From Vibrio sp. 10N.286.49.B1 (GTDB lineage Bacteria > Pseudomonadota > Gammaproteobacteria > Enterobacterales > Vibrionaceae), in contig NZ_MCUW01000012.1 of assembly GCF_002873335.1 (NCBI RefSeq), forward strand, positions 1-64,000: 64,000 nucleotides of DNA. The letters run 5' to 3'. Below the pieces are notes generated by a model, which saw only the letters and a program-made list of their open reading frames with translations, was not told the origin of the DNA and made no database searches. Positions 10,179-19,671 of the stretch are shown here, one piece after another. The translations under genes were made by a program, and so were the position numbers. Numbering within the stretch: the stretch's first letter is position 1; each line of letters starts with the position of its first letter.

Positions 10179-11405
10179 ATGATCAAGAACGTGACACTTG
10201 CTGCTGCTATCGCTATCGCCGCCTCCCCCGCTTTTGCTAAAGAAGAAGCAGAAGTTATGCATTGGTGGACATCTGGCGGTGAATCTGCAGCGATTAAAGT
10301 ACTTGCGGACGCTTATGAAGCGGACGGCGGAACATGGCAAGACAGCGCCGTCGCAGGTGGGTCTAACGCACGATCGGCGGCAATCAACCGTATGATTGGT
10401 GGCTCTCCAACAACCGCCGCACTGTTTAACACCTCGCAGCAGTATCACGAGATGATTGCGGAAGACATGCTCAATAATATTGATGCCGTCGCCAAAGCAA
10501 ATAACTGGGATCAAATCCTACCTAAACCTACCCTGGACGCGATTAAAGTTAACGGCCATTTTTATGCCGCGCCCGTCAATATCCACATGCCTGGTTGGTT
10601 CTGGTATTCAAAAGAAGCGTTTGATAAAGCCGGTATTGAGCAAGAGCCCCAAACTCCCGAAGAATTGTTCTCTGCCCTTGATAAGCTAAAAGAGGCAGGT
10701 TATATCCCACTCGCACTGGGAGGACAAAACTGGCAAGAAAACCTATTGTTCGCCACGGTACTTAGCAACATAGGGGGTAAACAACTGTATCTCGATGCCT
10801 TGGGTAAAAGAGACGCTGAGACGTTAAACTCTGATGAATTTAAAACGGTTGTCGATACCTTCCTAAAACTTAAACCTTATGTTGACACAGGGTCTCCAGG
10901 TCGTAACTGGAATGACACCACCAGCTTAGTTATTAACGATAAAGCCGGTATTCAAGTCATGGGGGACTGGGCAAAAGGCGAGTTTACTCAAGCCAACAAA
11001 ATTCCGGGCCAAGATTATGGTTGTTTCCCAGGCTTGGGCGATGACTCGCTTTATATCGTTGGTGGCGACGTGTTCGTCTTCCCTAAAACCGATGATAAAG
11101 ACCAAATCGCCGCTCAGCAGAGTCTCGTTGAATCCATGCTTAAACCAGCGACACAAGTCGAATTCAATAACCTGAAAGGGTCAGTTCCAGTTCGAACCGA
11201 TATTGATGTGTCCTCAATGGATATCTGTGCACAAAAAGGCGCAGCCATTCTCAAAGTCGCTGACCGCCAAATCCCAGATGGGTCAATGTTAATGGAAGAA
11301 TATTTGTACGGTTCGTTAAAAGATGCCGTGACCGAGGTTTGGAACTCACCAAACATCACCACCGCGCAAGCCGTGACAATTTTCGAGCGCGCACTTCGCG
11401 ACTAA
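10179..11405 (+). CDS. Sugar ABC transporter substrate-binding protein
   Basis: Periplasmic receptor for a CUT1-type saccharide importer, 408 residues. The ATG at 10179 follows an AAGGG ribosome site and opens a typical signal peptide cut after ASPAFA. The mature start contains EVMHWWTSGGE, as in glucose/mannose GtsA-like binding proteins. A frame extending upstream runs through the operator and is unlikely. It is first in a four-gene operon. The ligand is unknown: a cellobionate or beta-glucoside is suggested only by the nearby GH94 enzyme. Confidence 0.9.
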   Translation: MIKNVTLAAAIAIAASPAFAKEEAEVMHWWTSGGESAAIKVLADAYEADGGTWQDSAVAGGSNARSAAINRMIGGSPTTAALFNTSQQYHEMIAEDMLNNIDAVAKANNWDQILPKPTLDAIKVNGHFYAAPVNIHMPGWFWYSKEAFDKAGIEQEPQTPEELFSALDKLKEAGYIPLALGGQNWQENLLFATVLSNIGGKQLYLDALGKRDAETLNSDEFKTVVDTFLKLKPYVDTGSPGRNWNDTTSLVINDKAGIQVMGDWAKGEFTQANKIPGQDYGCFPGLGDDSLYIVGGDVFVFPKTDDKDQIAAQQSLVESMLKPATQVEFNNLKGSVPVRTDIDVSSMDICAQKGAAILKVADRQIPDGSMLMEEYLYGSLKDAVTEVWNSPNITTAQAVTIFERALRD

Positions 11406-11413
11406 ACGCACTT

Positions 11414-11445
11414 GGCACCTTCCCTCAAGGGCGGTGCCTATTTTA
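11414..11445 (+). terminator. Attenuating hairpin between binding protein and permease
   Basis: GGCACC / GGTGCC stem with an inner CCCT/AGGG stem, followed by TATTTTAT. Such hairpins commonly keep binding-protein mRNA more abundant than permease mRNA. Confidence 0.55.
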
Positions 11446-11477
11446 TCTCTCATCTAATTAAATAAGGGAGATCCCGC

Positions 11478-12371
11478 ATGGATCTAGTCGCCATTAAGCG
11501 GCACATTCGAAGAAACACACTGGCTTATGTAGCAATATTACCAATGGCTTTTACTGTCATTGTCGCTTACATGGGTACGATGTTTTGGTCGGTAAGGCTA
11601 TCCTTTACCAGCTCAAGAATGCTGCCTAAGTATGACTTTGTCGGATTCTCTCAATATGAACGTCTATTCGAGACATCACGTTGGGTCACATCGTTAGAAA
11701 ACCTATTAGTCATCGCCTTTTTGTTTCTCGCTATTTGTTTTGTTCTCGGCTTTTTACTTTCTATTTTTATTGATCAAAAAATTAAAGCGGAAAGTTTCTT
11801 TAGGACTGTCTTTCTTTTCCCTTATGCCATGTCCTTTATCGTTACCGGACTCGTTTGGCAATGGATATTCAACCCACAGCTCGGTATTCAAAGCGCCATG
11901 CACAATTTGGGCTGGGAATCGTTTACTTTTGACTGGATCGTCAATCCTGACATGGTGATCTACACCGTCATCATTGCAGCCGTTTGGCAAGGCTCTGGCC
12001 TAGTGATGGCGCTATTATTAGCAGGGTTAAGAGGTATTGATGAAGACTTATGGAAAGCAACAAAAATAGACGGTATTCCGACGTGGCGAGTTTATTTCAG
12101 CATCATCTTACCGATGCTGCGTCCAATGATTATTACCACCGTCGTACTGCTGTCCATCAGTATCATCAAGATGTATGACGTTGTTGTAGCCATGACGTTA
12201 GGCGGACCAGGTGTCGCCAGTGAAGTACCGGCGAAGTTTATTATGGATAACCTCTTTGAGCGCGCCAATATTGGCATTGCGACTGCCGCATCTACTGTCA
12301 TGCTCACCACCGTACTGTGTTTAATCGCACCGTTTATTTACACCAACTACATCAAGAAACAAGGTAGGTAA
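11478..12371 (+). CDS. Sugar ABC transporter permease (MalF/UgpA type)
   Basis: Inner-membrane permease of 297 residues with about six hydrophobic segments. The EAA loop that contacts the ATPase is visible around residues 190-215 (DEDLWKATKIDGIPTWRVYFSIILP). An AGGGAG ribosome site precedes the ATG. It is 3 bp upstream of the partner permease, so the two are surely co-transcribed. Confidence 0.9.
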   Translation: MDLVAIKRHIRRNTLAYVAILPMAFTVIVAYMGTMFWSVRLSFTSSRMLPKYDFVGFSQYERLFETSRWVTSLENLLVIAFLFLAICFVLGFLLSIFIDQKIKAESFFRTVFLFPYAMSFIVTGLVWQWIFNPQLGIQSAMHNLGWESFTFDWIVNPDMVIYTVIIAAVWQGSGLVMALLLAGLRGIDEDLWKATKIDGIPTWRVYFSIILPMLRPMIITTVVLLSISIIKMYDVVVAMTLGGPGVASEVPAKFIMDNLFERANIGIATAASTVMLTTVLCLIAPFIYTNYIKKQGR

Positions 12372-12374
12372 GCT

Positions 12375-13280
12375 ATGAGTATTCTCTCACCTACGATGAC
12401 GCCAGCTGCCACTAAACGCCCAACCTCGGTTAAGGCACGATGGGGACGCATCGGCATCTATGGTTTTCTAACCATTACCGCGCTCTTTTTCCTATTGCCA
12501 CTGTATGTCATGATCGTCACGTCATTTAAAGAACTCGACGAAATTCGCATGAGCAGTATTTTTGCCTTGCCACAGCAGCTGTCCTTTGATTCATGGAAAG
12601 TCGCATGGAGCAGCGCCTGTACCGGCTTAGAATGTAACGGCTTACAAGTGGGCTTTTGGAACTCGGTAAAGATATTGATACCTAGTGTCATTATTTCTGT
12701 TTTATTTGGTGCAATAAATGGTTATGCCCTCTCCTTTTGGAAAATAAAAGGCGCAAACCTGCTGTTTGCTTGCTTGTTGCTGGGCGCATTCATTCCGTAC
12801 CAAGTGTTCATCTACCCATTGATTCGTGTTTATGCCGATTTAGGTATCTACGGTACCTTAACAGGCGTTGTAGTCTCACACGTTATTTTTGGTATGCCTA
12901 TCATGACGCTACTGTTTCGCAATTATTACAGTACCTTACCAATGGAACTGTTCAATGCCGCTCGTATTGATGGTGCAGGATTCTTTAAAGTATTTTTCTC
13001 CATCATGCTACCGATGTCGGTACCTATCATCATCGTAGCGGTCATTATGCAAGTGACGAATATCTGGAACGACTTCTTGATCGGGTTAGTCTTTGCAGGC
13101 ACAGACAATCTACCGATGACGGTTCAACTTAACAATATCGTCAACACCACAACCGGTGAGCGCGCCTACAACGTCAACATGGCCGCTACCATTCTTACTT
13201 CTTTGGTCCCTCTTATCATCTATGTGGCGTCGGGACGTTGGTTTGTTAGAGGCATCGCTTCTGGCGCAGTAAAAGGATAA
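12375..13280 (+). CDS. Sugar ABC transporter permease (MalG type)
   Basis: Second membrane subunit, 301 residues. It has a first transmembrane segment near residues 28-50, the MalG-type FKELDEI loop, and an EAA loop (ELFNAARIDGAGFFKVFFSIMLP) near residue 200. It forms the channel heterodimer with the preceding permease. Only 5 bp separates it from the ATPase gene. Confidence 0.9.
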   Translation: MSILSPTMTPAATKRPTSVKARWGRIGIYGFLTITALFFLLPLYVMIVTSFKELDEIRMSSIFALPQQLSFDSWKVAWSSACTGLECNGLQVGFWNSVKILIPSVIISVLFGAINGYALSFWKIKGANLLFACLLLGAFIPYQVFIYPLIRVYADLGIYGTLTGVVVSHVIFGMPIMTLLFRNYYSTLPMELFNAARIDGAGFFKVFFSIMLPMSVPIIIVAVIMQVTNIWNDFLIGLVFAGTDNLPMTVQLNNIVNTTTGERAYNVNMAATILTSLVPLIIYVASGRWFVRGIASGAVKG

Positions 13281-13285
13281 TCATC

Positions 13286-14377
13286 ATGGGTATAGTTAAC
13301 ATCAACAAGCTCGACATTAGTTATGAGAGCACAAAAGTCGTCAAGCAGTTAGACCTGTATATTAATGATGGTGAGTTTTTGGTTCTACTGGGGCCCTCAG
13401 GGTGTGGTAAGTCCACATTGCTTAACGCTATCGGTGGCCTTATTGACTCAAGTGGCGGCAGCATTTCATTTGACGGTAAAGATGTCACCTGGACCGATCC
13501 AAAGGACCGCGGTATTGGGATGGTTTTTCAGTCCTATGCCCTTTATCCAACCATGTCGGTTGAGCGAAATATGTCGTTCGGGTTGCGGATTGCGGGTGTC
13601 GACAAAGATACGATCAATAAGAAGGTACAATGGGCGGCTAAACTATTGCAGCTTGAACCCTTGCTTGATCGAAAACCCTCCGCGCTTTCCGGGGGCCAAC
13701 GCCAACGTGTGGCTATAGGGCGAGCTCTTGTTCGAGATGCTGACATCTATCTGTTTGACGAGCCATTATCAAACCTTGATGCCAAACTGCGTGCAGAGCT
13801 TAGATTGGAAATCAAAAAACTGCACAATACATTGAAGTCCACCATGATTTACGTCACCCATGACCAGATCGAAGCGCTGACGCTGGCTGACCGAATTGCA
13901 GTGATGAAAGATGGTATTATCCAGCAGTTGGATACCCCTCACAATGTCTACAACAAACCCGCTAACTTGTTTGTCGCCACGTTTTTAGGTTCTCCAGCGA
14001 TGAACTGTGTTGAAGGGAAGCTTGAGGTAAAGGGTGACATTACTTACTTCCGTTCTAAAGATTTGGTGCTAAACGTTACGTCTTATCCATTTAAGTCATT
14101 AATCACTGACGGAAAAGCCGTAACATTAGGCATGCGACCAGAACATTTATTCACGTCTCTAGAGCATGATAGTGAGGAGAATAGCATTACAGGCACGATA
14201 GAGCTGGTTGAACCCATGGGATCAGATACCCTCGTTTGGACTCAGTTTGATGCTGACCACACACTGTCTCACCGCACAACCACCGAATTTGAGATCCACG
14301 CTGGTGATAAGATTACCGTTAAGGTCGATGCGGCGCGCTGTTCAATATTCGACTGTGAATCCACACAGCGAATGTAA
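13286..14377 (+). CDS. Sugar ABC transporter ATP-binding protein (MalK/UgpC type)
   Basis: Cytoplasmic ATPase of 363 residues that powers the CUT1 importer. Walker A is GPSGCGKST (near residue 36), the signature is LSGGQRQR, Walker B is IYLFDEPLSNLD and the H-loop is YVTHDQIEA. A C-terminal MalK-like regulatory/OB domain (MRPEH motif) follows. It is the last gene of the operon, with a terminator about 65 bp downstream. Confidence 0.92.
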   Translation: MGIVNINKLDISYESTKVVKQLDLYINDGEFLVLLGPSGCGKSTLLNAIGGLIDSSGGSISFDGKDVTWTDPKDRGIGMVFQSYALYPTMSVERNMSFGLRIAGVDKDTINKKVQWAAKLLQLEPLLDRKPSALSGGQRQRVAIGRALVRDADIYLFDEPLSNLDAKLRAELRLEIKKLHNTLKSTMIYVTHDQIEALTLADRIAVMKDGIIQQLDTPHNVYNKPANLFVATFLGSPAMNCVEGKLEVKGDITYFRSKDLVLNVTSYPFKSLITDGKAVTLGMRPEHLFTSLEHDSEENSITGTIELVEPMGSDTLVWTQFDADHTLSHRTTTEFEIHAGDKITVKVDAARCSIFDCESTQRM

Positions 14378-14440
14378 TACGTTTCTTATGACTAGGCCAC
14401 TATCCAGTAGTGTGTAAGTCGATCTTGTTGGATTTATACT

Positions 14441-14475
14441 AAGGCACTTGATGTTAATCATCACGTGCCTTTTTA
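14441..14475 (+). terminator. Terminator of the sugar ABC operon
   Basis: AAGGCAC / GTGCCTT outer stem with TGATG / CATCA inner stem, then T5. It may also serve the converging sensor-kinase gene. Confidence 0.8.
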
Positions 14476-14522
14476 GACTTATTAACGATCTTACCCGGTG
14501 GCATCGATGTCGATGTCTTTAG

Positions 14523-15926
14523 CTAAACATTCAGCGCTTCTAATTCAAACCGTTGGATGCACCGTTCATTAGAAATGTCCGTTTCAAGATAACTATGATG
14601 AAGCATAAGGATCGATTTTACGATTTTCGTTCCGATACCTAGGCTGCCATTTTTTGCTTGGGGTTCAATGCTATTAACGAGACTGAATTCAATTCGTCTA
14701 CCTTCTGTATGCTCCAATACCGTAGCGATAATTTGCCCTCCAAATGGGCTATGTCGTACCGCATTTTCCAAGAGGTTTAACAACATTCGCTCTAAAAGTG
14801 ACTCATCTCCAATCGTCCAAATTTCACGATTTGTATCCATATGTAAGGTTAACGCGCGCCGGTTTAGCTCAACTTGAATCGTTTGTTTGCAGGTGTGTAA
14901 CACCTTAGAAAGATTAACGGATTCATATTGATAAACCGGTAACGCCGGTTGCTGTTTCGCAGCCTCAAGCAGAGACTGCAACTGAGCTGAGAGTTTGACA
15001 CTATTATTGAAAGCAATATCGATTAATGGATCAGGGGTCGAGCTTTGTAAGCGCCAAGTTTCTAAATAACCCAACACACTCGACAGAGGCGTTTTCAGAT
15101 CGTGACTTAATGTCATAAGAGATTCACGCTGTGCACTGGATTGATATTCAAGCTGCAAAAATTGTTGTTGTATCCGTTTTGCCATGAGTTGATATTGCTC
15201 TGCAATCGGCACTAATTCAGGCACTTGATGCGTAAAATCAGGGGTTAAACGAAAGTCTTGTTCCGCCTGCTCTTGCAAATTTCTCGTCACACGCTCCATC
15301 GGCAACAATAAACTGCGCTTAACGAGCCAATACGCAACTAGGCTGAAGCCCAAAATAGACAAGAGAATGAGTGACGCGAGTGCTAGGTAGGGTGTATCCA
15401 GTTGCGAATTAGCAATGTCGGTATGTCGACTACTGCCAATAACCACGTATAAATAACCGATGGTCGAGCCTAGTTCAGTAATTGCAGCCACTGAAAACAC
15501 TTTCTTTTGGTCGCTGTGTCGGGGATCATCACCAAGAATAGGAAACGGTTCGTTGATCAGAAAACGTTGGATCGGCGTCGTGTCCACTTTATCCATTAGC
15601 TCGGCGCCTTCTGGCGCGGCATGACTGGTAATATTGCCTTGGCTATCGAGAAAATAAATCTCAAAGTCGGGACCTATCAACATCAAAGTATGAAAAATAG
15701 ACTTGAGTGCCGCTGGATTATAATCGGTACCAATCATCAAAGGGTTATCGTCGCGCATATGCGAAGCCAACTCTTTATGTAGGCTCTGTTTTGTTCGGAG
15801 TTCCGTCGTTTTTCTTTGCCAATCGTAAGTGAAGGCGATAAGTGCCGACGCCAATAAAAACCACACGCTGGTTAGCAAAATTAAGCGAGATTTAAAACTC
15901 ATCGCAGCCTTGTTACCTGCCACCAT
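14523..15926 (-). CDS. Sensor histidine kinase
   Basis: Inner-membrane sensor of 467 residues. It has a TM1 near the N-terminus, a periplasmic domain of ~140 residues, a TM2 (SLILLSILGFSLVAYWL), a HAMP-like linker, an H-box (SHDLKTPLSSVLGY), an N-box (NLLENAVRHSPFGG) and a weak G-box (GSLGIGTKI). The ATG at 15926 was chosen because GGAGGA lies 4 bases ahead of it. Alternative starts at 15953 and 15902 have no such site. It is transcribed after the response regulator with a 109-bp gap, as the last gene of a unit headed by two spondin-domain genes. The signal is unknown. Confidence 0.85.
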   Translation of the reverse strand: MVAGNKAAMSFKSRLILLTSVWFLLASALIAFTYDWQRKTTELRTKQSLHKELASHMRDDNPLMIGTDYNPAALKSIFHTLMLIGPDFEIYFLDSQGNITSHAAPEGAELMDKVDTTPIQRFLINEPFPILGDDPRHSDQKKVFSVAAITELGSTIGYLYVVIGSSRHTDIANSQLDTPYLALASLILLSILGFSLVAYWLVKRSLLLPMERVTRNLQEQAEQDFRLTPDFTHQVPELVPIAEQYQLMAKRIQQQFLQLEYQSSAQRESLMTLSHDLKTPLSSVLGYLETWRLQSSTPDPLIDIAFNNSVKLSAQLQSLLEAAKQQPALPVYQYESVNLSKVLHTCKQTIQVELNRRALTLHMDTNREIWTIGDESLLERMLLNLLENAVRHSPFGGQIIATVLEHTEGRRIEFSLVNSIEPQAKNGSLGIGTKIVKSILMLHHSYLETDISNERCIQRFELEALNV

Positions 15927-16035
15927 GACTTCCTCCATTGTATCGAATTTCAAAACAGTTTTTTATTTTTGCGCCCATATCAAACCACAAAGCACTCGGA
16001 AAAATGGTGTTATGGCTGATCTTCAGAAGCATGCA

Positions 16036-16809
16036 TCACACACTATCCGGCAAAAATTTGTACCCCACGCCCCACACCGTTTGAATATAATTATGTACGC
16101 TATGAGCCTTGTGCAGTTTGGTTCGTAGGCGGTTAATGGTGCTACAAACCGTGTGATGATAACCACTATGATGCGTATCCCAAACATGCTCCAGCAACTC
16201 ATCCTTGCTATATACGCGACCGGGACGACGTGCAAGAAAATGCAACAGCGTGAATTCGGTCGCCGTTAAATCAAGATGTTGACCTGCAAGTGCTACAGTG
16301 TGTTGCTCAGGATAAATAGACAATGAGCCTAAACTTAATGCTGGCGACTCGTGTTTTGTTTCTGAGTGGATGGGCGTTAGGTGTTCGGTCTTATGCTGGC
16401 GATGATGACGTCGAAGAGTATTTCGTACCCTCGCCTGAAACTCGAGTACACTAAAAGGCTTAGTAATATAGTCGTCCACCCCTGCTTCTAATCCATCAAC
16501 TTTGTCCATCTCTGAATCGCGCGCCGTCATCATGATTATTGGCACCCAGTCGTTTTGATGTCTCAGCTGCAAGCAAACATCTAATCCATCGCCATCAGGA
16601 AGACCGCGATCCAGTACCAGCATATCAATGGATTGTTCACTATAGCGCTCAATTCCTTCTTTGACACTTGTCGCTCGAATGACGTGATGGCCCTGAAACT
16701 TAAGGTGCATTTGTATCAAGCCCGCGAGGTCTTCGTCGTCCTCCACTAGCATAATCGTCGCGGCGTCAGGGTTTAATACTTCGGTGACTGGTCTTTCCTT
16801 TATGACCAT
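16036..16809 (-). CDS. OmpR-family response regulator
   Basis: A 257-residue two-component regulator. The receiver domain carries the acidic pair EDDED (residues 23-27), the phosphoacceptor Asp67 in VLDRGLPDGDG, and the Lys of ITKPFS. A C-terminal winged-helix domain ends in VHNYIQTVWGVGYKF. An AAGGAG site sits ahead of the start codon. It is the likely partner of the kinase encoded just downstream. Because the spondin genes are upstream in the same orientation, it may regulate them. Confidence 0.92.
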   Translation of the reverse strand: MVIKERPVTEVLNPDAATIMLVEDDEDLAGLIQMHLKFQGHHVIRATSVKEGIERYSEQSIDMLVLDRGLPDGDGLDVCLQLRHQNDWVPIIMMTARDSEMDKVDGLEAGVDDYITKPFSVLEFQARVRNTLRRHHRQHKTEHLTPIHSETKHESPALSLGSLSIYPEQHTVALAGQHLDLTATEFTLLHFLARRPGRVYSKDELLEHVWDTHHSGYHHTVCSTINRLRTKLHKAHSVHNYIQTVWGVGYKFLPDSV

Positions 16810-16893
16810 GCTCGCTCCTTGCTTTGGTTTGGTGAAACAACGCGAATTTAATCACGCAGTAGAAAACCAGACCGAAGCAAGGCGCGATATCTT

Positions 16894-17589
16894 TCACTTG
16901 GTACGAATTATCGTCAGCAAGGCACCGGTGCTTGCAAATCGGTGACTGGCATTCAATGCAGAGCCAACTAATCCGTCATCAACGGAGATAACACCCGCAT
17001 GAAACGCAAGTCTATCTATATCGTCACGTACCGCATTGAAACCTTCCCCTCCACCAGCAGGACCCGGGATGGTGCTGGAAGACTCACTATCGCCTTCTGT
17101 CCCCGCGTCCCATACGTTCATTGCCATCTCGTAGCTTTCGTTCACACTTAATGAGTCGAGACTAATACCTGTCTCCCCAATAAATGCATCATTGGTGTTA
17201 ACCAACATTGATGCCAATGACAATTCATTTGCACTAGAGGAATCAATACTAAACGTCACGGTATCTGATGACCCAGGAAGGATCAGTCCATTACCAGAAA
17301 CCCCCAATTCCACATTACTTTGGGTGGCTTGCAAGCTTAGAATGTCACTATTGCTGCCCGATTCTGCGAGTTTTTCAAGCTCAAGCGATACAGGAACGCC
17401 AACAGAAAATAGTTCGTACTGGTTATTATGAGCAAGTACCGCAAGAGGAGACATGGGTTGATTAGCCGTCGTATTCTTCACCGTCACGGTGTACGTTCGC
17501 ATCGTGTCGGCGCTTGTATTGTTTGAATCATCCGGACAACCTGCTAGTAAAGCGACGGAACTGGCAATCATGAATAGTTTATATTTCAT
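16894..17589 (-). CDS. Spondin-domain lipoprotein
   Basis: A 231-residue envelope protein. Its signal peptide ends in the lipobox LLAGC (Cys18), so it should be lipid-anchored. The body contains a spondin N-like fold: TYTVTVKNTTANQPMSPLAVLAHN at the start, a FSIDSSSANELSLASMLVNTNDAFIG core, a DAGTEGD segment and a closing LNASHRFASTGALLTI. It is a divergent paralogue of the next gene upstream, and 9 bp separates the two. Spondin domains in bacteria have no established general function, so the role is unknown. Confidence 0.8.
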   Translation of the reverse strand: MKYKLFMIASSVALLAGCPDDSNNTSADTMRTYTVTVKNTTANQPMSPLAVLAHNNQYELFSVGVPVSLELEKLAESGSNSDILSLQATQSNVELGVSGNGLILPGSSDTVTFSIDSSSANELSLASMLVNTNDAFIGETGISLDSLSVNESYEMAMNVWDAGTEGDSESSSTIPGPAGGGEGFNAVRDDIDRLAFHAGVISVDDGLVGSALNASHRFASTGALLTIIRTK

Positions 17590-17598
17590 AATAATCCC

Positions 17599-18282
17599 TT
17601 ACTTAACAACAACAGTTAAAGTGGCAACCGGATTCAACCAACGATGGCTTGCATTGTCTAAATCACTGATACCTGCGACAGGATCACTATCACCAAGGTT
17701 TCCCGCATGAACGTGGACTTTGGCGTTTGTCACGGTTGTTTCAACACCAGTGCCCCCATCACCGAAAGTAATGAATGGTGGATTAGGCATGCTCACTGCT
17801 AATTCATCATTCGCTTCTGTACCCGCATCGTACCCACGGAGTCGCACCTTATAAGTCCCGGCTTCGCTCGGGATTTCCCAACTATCAAGTCCAACAAATC
17901 CATCATTTGTCGGCAGTAACATAGCCGAGATAGACAAGTAACCCATTGTGCCGGTGTCGATAGAGAATGTTGTTTGATCACCTGGATTAAGAATGCCACT
18001 TGCTGGGTTGTTTACGACGACACCACCCGCATTCGCTATTACGGATGAAAGCCCAGAAATATCGCCACCTTCTGCCATCGCTTCAAGTTCAGGAGAAGCA
18101 CTTTCGCCTGTTCTAAACATCACGAGGGTTGAATCGTGTGCCGCGACAATCAACGGCGTAAAATAAATGCCCTTAGTGGCGTTGGTTAGCGTAATGTCGA
18201 GTTCAGCGGCTTGTGCGGAAACACCGGAAACTGCGGCCATCACCGATGTAAAAATAAGTCCTAGCTGAGTGTGTTTATTCAT
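17599..18282 (-). CDS. Secreted spondin-domain protein
   Basis: A 227-residue exported protein with a cleavable signal peptide (ending VSAQAA) and the same spondin-type pattern as its neighbour: LDITLTNATKGIYFTPLIVAAHD, LSISAMLLPTNDGFVGLDSW, YDAGTEANDE and a closing NASHRWLNPVATLTVVV. The ATG at 18282 gives the signal peptide; the 14 extra residues of a longer frame do not fit one. It is the first gene of a probable four-gene unit with the lipoprotein, response regulator and kinase. Confidence 0.8.
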   Translation of the reverse strand: MNKHTQLGLIFTSVMAAVSGVSAQAAELDITLTNATKGIYFTPLIVAAHDSTLVMFRTGESASPELEAMAEGGDISGLSSVIANAGGVVVNNPASGILNPGDQTTFSIDTGTMGYLSISAMLLPTNDGFVGLDSWEIPSEAGTYKVRLRGYDAGTEANDELAVSMPNPPFITFGDGGTGVETTVTNAKVHVHAGNLGDSDPVAGISDLDNASHRWLNPVATLTVVVK

Positions 18283-18527
18283 GTCAATTCCATCCTTATT
18301 GGTTTGATCGTTCTTAATACCCAATAAGCATGCACCTTATATCTATCGCCCCTTTCACACAGTTCTCATAAAAATCTCACAAGTTTATCCATGAATACTC
18401 ACCATACTTTCGATGGGTATCATCCTACAAAACCGATTACTGGTTTCTACAACGTGCTTGTAAAATGTTTATCACTCAAGTGGGTTAACGTTAAATATCG
18501 ACATCACTCACTTATCATTTCAACAAG

Positions 18528-18767
18528 ATGAATGAGAAACCAATGCCATATTCACTCGTTTCGATGCCTCATGAACTTGAGCTGGGAGGGATCTATTTCC
18601 CCCCTTTCTTGTTAGTGTGCGTTCTGAGTTATCTGCTTACGCTGTTGACCAGCAAAATCGTTATTTATATGAAGTGGCACCGATTTTTTTATGCGTATGC
18701 TGTCGTAGAAGTCGCGATTGCCACCATTTATGCACTATTAATCAGCCAATACTTGCTTCTCTTTTAG
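18528..18767 (+). CDS. DUF1656 small membrane protein (AaeX-like)
   Basis: A 79-residue inner-membrane protein with two hydrophobic segments (about residues 24-45 and 56-78). The HELELGGIYFPPFLL segment is typical of DUF1656, which nearly always precedes an AaeA/AaeB-type efflux pair, as here (31 bp to the next start). The start could also be the ATG at 18543, which has a better-placed GAG ribosome site. Confidence 0.85.
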   Translation: MNEKPMPYSLVSMPHELELGGIYFPPFLLVCVLSYLLTLLTSKIVIYMKWHRFFYAYAVVEVAIATIYALLISQYLLLF

Positions 18768-18798
18768 CTCCAGCTTGAGCGTAAAAAAGGTACTCCCC

Positions 18799-19665
18799 AT
18801 GTCAAAAAAAATACTCTCATCGTTATTAATTATTGTCATCGCCGCTTACTTCGGTATACAGCGTTACACTGATTATATCGAAAACCCATGGACAAGAGAC
18901 GGACAGATTCGAGCACATATCATCGAGGTCACACCGCGAGTAACAGGGCCGGTTACCCAATTAAATGTCGAAGACAATCATTTTGTTAAAGCAGGAGACG
19001 TATTATTTGAAATAGACCAAAGCGTCTTCATCGCGTCTCTTGATCAAGCCCGTGCAAATCTCCTGCAAGCCAAAGCCTTACTCGAACGCGCAAAAAACGA
19101 GGAACATCGCTCTGCAGCGCTAGAGAAAATGAAACCCGGTTCGGTCCCTGTACTAACGTTAAACAACCTAGAGAATGACATACAAACCGCGAGCGCCAAC
19201 GTTAAAGCGGCAGCGGCAGCAACAAAGGTCGCTGAACTTAACCTAGAGTTCACGACAGTCGTTGCACCAAAAGATGGATTCATTACCAATCTGAACCTAC
19301 AGCAAGGCTCCCAAGTTGTCGCTAATCAACCCGTCGTAGCCTTAATCGAAAATGACAGTTTTTGGGTGGAAGGTTTTTTTGAAGAGACCGATCTTCGTGA
19401 CATCGGCCTGGGATCAAAAGCACAAGTGACACTCATGTCTCATCCAGATACTCCGCTGCATGGATATGTGGAAAGCATGGGGTTTGGTATTTCCAAACAG
19501 GATGGGAGCACTGGGTCTTTTTTACTACCGACCGTCAATCCAAATTTTCAATGGATCCGTTTAGCTCAACGCGTACCGGTTAAAGTAAAACTCACAGAAA
19601 CACCGGATGATTTTAACCTCATCGTTGGCACCACAGCATCTGTTTTAGTGCATAAATCTCAGTAG
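18799..19665 (+). CDS. HlyD-family efflux adaptor (AaeA-like)
   Basis: Membrane-fusion protein of 288 residues. It has one N-terminal TM anchor (residues ~5-22), the family segment NPWTRDGQIRAHIIEVTPRVTG, a short coiled-coil hairpin (~80-130) and biotinyl-lipoyl halves around VEDNHFVKAGDVLFEID. The ATG at 18799, with an AAGG site upstream, gives the conserved N-terminus. With the flanking DUF1656 and FUSC genes it forms an aromatic carboxylic acid (p-hydroxybenzoate-like) efflux pump. The substrate is inferred from the family. Confidence 0.88.
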   Translation: MSKKILSSLLIIVIAAYFGIQRYTDYIENPWTRDGQIRAHIIEVTPRVTGPVTQLNVEDNHFVKAGDVLFEIDQSVFIASLDQARANLLQAKALLERAKNEEHRSAALEKMKPGSVPVLTLNNLENDIQTASANVKAAAAATKVAELNLEFTTVVAPKDGFITNLNLQQGSQVVANQPVVALIENDSFWVEGFFEETDLRDIGLGSKAQVTLMSHPDTPLHGYVESMGFGISKQDGSTGSFLLPTVNPNFQWIRLAQRVPVKVKLTETPDDFNLIVGTTASVLVHKSQ

Positions 19666-19671
19666 GTCGAT

